Source: an uncultured Oxalobacteraceae bacterium | Lineage (GTDB): Bacteria; Pseudomonadota; Gammaproteobacteria; Burkholderiales; Burkholderiaceae | Assembly: GCA_946479255.1 (NCBI GenBank) | Contig: CAMLFK010000090.1 | Coordinates: 1 to 17,570 of the forward strand | Length of the DNA: 17,570 bases | Direction of reading: 5' to 3' | In this document: piece after piece, positions 16,602 to 17,570 of the stretch | How positions within the stretch are numbered: position 1 is the first letter of the stretch | Layout of the letters: each line of letters opens with the position of its first letter | The notes under the pieces: model-generated | Told to the model about the DNA's origin: nothing | The model's database searches: none | Seen by the model: only the letters and a program-made list of their open reading frames with translations | Program-made: the position numbers and the translations under genes

Positions 16602-16883
16602 TCACTCCGTTTGCCTGCGGCGACGGACAGCGCGCCCAGGCGACACGGAGTGTTCCGCTGACTTTGGCTGCTCATCTGCGCGTATCACCTCCTTCTTTCT
16701 GCCTGCTTGGGTCTGATCATTGATCCATTGATCGATTTCACTTTGACGAAACCGCCATGTCCCGCCCACCTTGAAGGCCGGAATTTCCCCGTGCGCGGCG
16801 AGCCGGTAGAGCGTCCGCTTGCCGACCTTTAAGTAGGCAGCGAACTCGTCGAGTGTGCAGATCGCCTGCTGGCGCGCTGTCAT
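16602..16883 (-). CDS. Small excisionase/MerR-like HTH DNA-binding protein
   Basis: A 93-residue DNA-binding protein. Residues 8-58 form an excisionase-family winged HTH: LDEFAAYLKVGKRTLYRLAA, then HGEIPAFKVGGTWRFRQSEIDQWI. The Lys-Val-Gly-Gly-Thr-Trp-Arg-Phe turn is diagnostic. The tail is basic (GRAVRRRRQTE). It is the first gene of the operon, 35 nt before hsp20 no. 1, and tLST islands usually begin with such an HTH gene. It may regulate the operon or be a leftover recombination-directionality factor; no integrase is present here. The ATG at 16883 is preceded by a GTGGGG ribosome-binding-like sequence. Longer frames extend upstream through the promoter region and are not credible. Confidence 0.85.
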   Translation of the reverse strand: MTARQQAICTLDEFAAYLKVGKRTLYRLAAHGEIPAFKVGGTWRFRQSEIDQWINDQTQAGRKKEVIRADEQPKSAEHSVSPGRAVRRRRQTE

Positions 16884-16943
16884 ACTACCCCACAAGTTCC
16901 GTCGTAACGCGGCCTCGCCTGAGGAAATTCTTGCAAGATATTG

Positions 16944-16972
16944 CGCATAACATGCCGAAAGCCAAGAGTCAA
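16944..16972 (-). promoter_or_regulatory. Candidate sigma-70 promoter for the stress operon
   Basis: On the minus strand TTGACT (16972-16967) is separated by 17 bp from TATGCG (16949-16944), about 60 bp upstream of the HTH gene's ATG. The -35 box matches five of six consensus bases; the -10 box is weak, and an alternative TTATGC is one base closer. I see no convincing sigma-32 pair (CTTGAA with CCCCATnT) here. This is the only promoter-like region ahead of the whole gene block, which makes it the best candidate, but start-site evidence is lacking. Confidence 0.35.
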
Positions 16973-16991
16973 CATCCAGCGATCTGCGGGC

Positions 16992-17011
16992 CGATTGATG
17001 TGACTCAATCG
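16992..17011. promoter_or_regulatory. Perfect dyad upstream of the operon promoter, possible operator
   Basis: CGATTGA-tgtgac-TCAATCG is a perfect 7-bp inverted repeat with a 6-base spacer, centred about 30 bp upstream of the candidate -35 box. Its symmetry and position suit binding of a dimeric regulator. The HTH protein encoded immediately downstream, or a host factor, could be the ligand. No other copy of this dyad was noticed in the window. Confidence 0.4.
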
Positions 17012-17014
17012 TAA

Positions 17015-17040
17015 GCAGCCAGGAAACAAATGTTGGCTGC
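17015..17040. repeat. Interrupted inverted repeat
   Basis: GCAGCC (17015-17020) pairs with GGCTGC (17035-17040), and inside it AACA (17025-17028) pairs with TGTT (17031-17034) with a four-base one-sided bulge. It lies between the possible operator and the IS110 remnant. It could be a further regulatory site or a structured part of the IS110 left-end non-coding region, where elements of this family encode their bridge RNA. The function is unknown. Confidence 0.3.
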
Positions 17041-17096
17041 CACCGCGATGGTGCTCCCCAAGTCATCAATCTGCAGCCATGTGAAAGGGGAAGTCC

Positions 17097-17515
17097 ATGA
17101 ACGAGATTGCGCGAGTCGGGGTGGATCTGGCTAAGCGGGTTATCTAGGTGCATGCGGTGGATGCGCGCGTGGTGGTTGCCAAGGCGCTGGCCGCTGACAA
17201 GTTTGCGGCCTGGTGCGCGGAGCTGCCTCCCGGCTGCCTGGTGGCCCTGGAGGCCTGCGGCGGTGCGCATCACTGGGCACGCAAGCTGCGCGGCTATGGG
17301 CTGGATGCGCGGCTGATTGCAGGCCACTTCGTCACGCCCTACCGCATGGCCGGCAAGGGTCGCAAGAACGGTGCGGCCGATGCCGCAGCGATCTGCGAGG
17401 CGGCAACCCGCCCGCACATGCGCTTCGTGCCGGTGAAGCCGCCGGCGCAGACGCTGCTGGCCAGCCATCAGCTACGCAAACCTCCCGATTCACTCACGCA
17501 GCTTATTCCTGCTTG
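17097..17515 (+). pseudogene. IS110-family transposase, N-terminal fragment (broken)
   Basis: The only plus-strand gene remnant. From an ATG at 17097 preceded by AAAGGGGAA, the frame reads MNEIARVGVDLAKRVI, meets an amber codon (TAG, 17145-17147) where the family has Gln in CAG, then continues in frame. It has the IS110 DEDD/RuvC-like hallmarks: Asp10 (VGVDLAK), Glu52 (LEACGG) and Asp95 (AADAAAICEAA). At residue 92 the usual Asp of the NDxxDA motif appears to be Gly (GGT, 17370-17372). Family similarity fades after FVPVKPPAQTLLASHQLR (about 17477), and the frame runs into the terminal repeat. The C-terminal catalytic serine domain is absent. Three independent defects make this a dead element, not a source of mobility. 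Confidence 0.82.
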
Positions 17516-17570
17516 CCTAGGACGTGTTGAGAATCAGCGAGAGTTGATAACCCCAGCTGCGAGATAGATC
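17516..17570. repeat. Right terminal inverted repeat (55 bp)
   Basis: It is the exact reverse complement of bases 1-55, beginning with CCTAGG (17516-17521) at its inner edge. It truncates the IS110 remnant's flank. Reading outwards it starts CCTAGGACGTGTTGAGAATC. No transposase of the repeat itself is visible within the window, so its family is undetermined. Confidence 0.9.

Larger units (their letters stand above)
594..16883 (-). mobile_element. Transmissible locus of stress tolerance (tLST/LHR) gene block
   Basis: Fourteen co-directional genes in the order HTH, hsp20, clpK, cls-like, ftsH, hsp20, yfdX, yfdX, hdeD, HPF-like, trxC, kefB, psiE, M48 protease and htrA correspond to the known core of horizontally spread heat-resistance islands. 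No integrase, complete transposase or conjugation gene lies inside the window. Mobility would therefore depend on the flanking repeats or on the carrying plasmid or island. The broken IS481, lysR and IS110 pieces at the margins show that the block sits in transposon-rich accessory DNA. Confidence 0.88.

Noticed and set aside
16884..17468. N-terminal extension of the HTH protein up to position 17468
   Set aside because: The extension runs through the promoter-like region and antisense to the IS110 remnant, and the conserved HTH domain begins only at the ATG at 16883.
1..17570. CRISPR array, tRNA, rRNA, integrase or toxin-antitoxin genes
   Set aside because: I looked on both strands and found no regularly spaced repeats, RNA gene signatures or relevant domains.

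Overview
The window carries a single long block of 14 genes, all on the minus strand (about 16.9 kb down to 0.6 kb). It is recognisable as a transmissible locus of stress tolerance (tLST, also called the locus of heat resistance, LHR, or the clpK/clpG island). Such islands occur in beta- and gammaproteobacteria such as Pseudomonas, Burkholderiales and Enterobacteriaceae. The GC-rich DNA and strong AGGAG-type ribosome binding sites fit a proteobacterial host of that kind. Species and replicon cannot be told from the sequence.

In transcription order (right to left) the block reads: a small excisionase-like HTH protein; small heat-shock protein Hsp20 no. 1; the ClpK/ClpG disaggregase; a cardiolipin-synthase-type PLD enzyme; FtsH; Hsp20 no. 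2; two YfdX paralogs (one with a signal peptide, one without); HdeD; an unusual protein with an HPF-like N-terminus and a sigma-region-4-like C-terminus; TrxC-type thioredoxin; a KefB-type antiporter; a PsiE-like membrane protein; an HtpX-like M48 protease; and a membrane-anchored HtrA/DegS-like protease. Gaps are short throughout. From the HPF-like gene to the end, genes overlap or nearly touch, so at least that part is one translationally coupled operon. A plausible sigma-70 promoter and two dyads lie just upstream of the HTH gene. Three intercistronic hairpins (upstream of clpK, hdeD and the HPF-like gene) may adjust expression within the operon.

Together the genes cover protein holding (two Hsp20s), disaggregation (ClpK), membrane and periplasmic proteolysis (FtsH, M48, HtrA), lipid remodelling (PLD enzyme), periplasmic and acid stress (YfdX, HdeD) and thiol/electrophile stress (TrxC, KefB). 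This is the functional set expected for heat, oxidant and acid tolerance.

Both margins are transposon debris. On the left, an IS481-family remnant appears inserted in a lysR-type gene. On the right, an IS110-family transposase is broken by an amber codon, a probable catalytic substitution and a truncation. The first and last 55 bases are perfect inverted repeats of each other, each with CCTAGG at its inner edge. The island is therefore probably bounded by inverted copies of one repeat, most likely an IS, that continues outside the window. Exactly 55 bases of sharing could also reflect k-mer overlap at assembly-graph ends. No integrase, complete transposase, tRNA, rRNA or CRISPR array is present.
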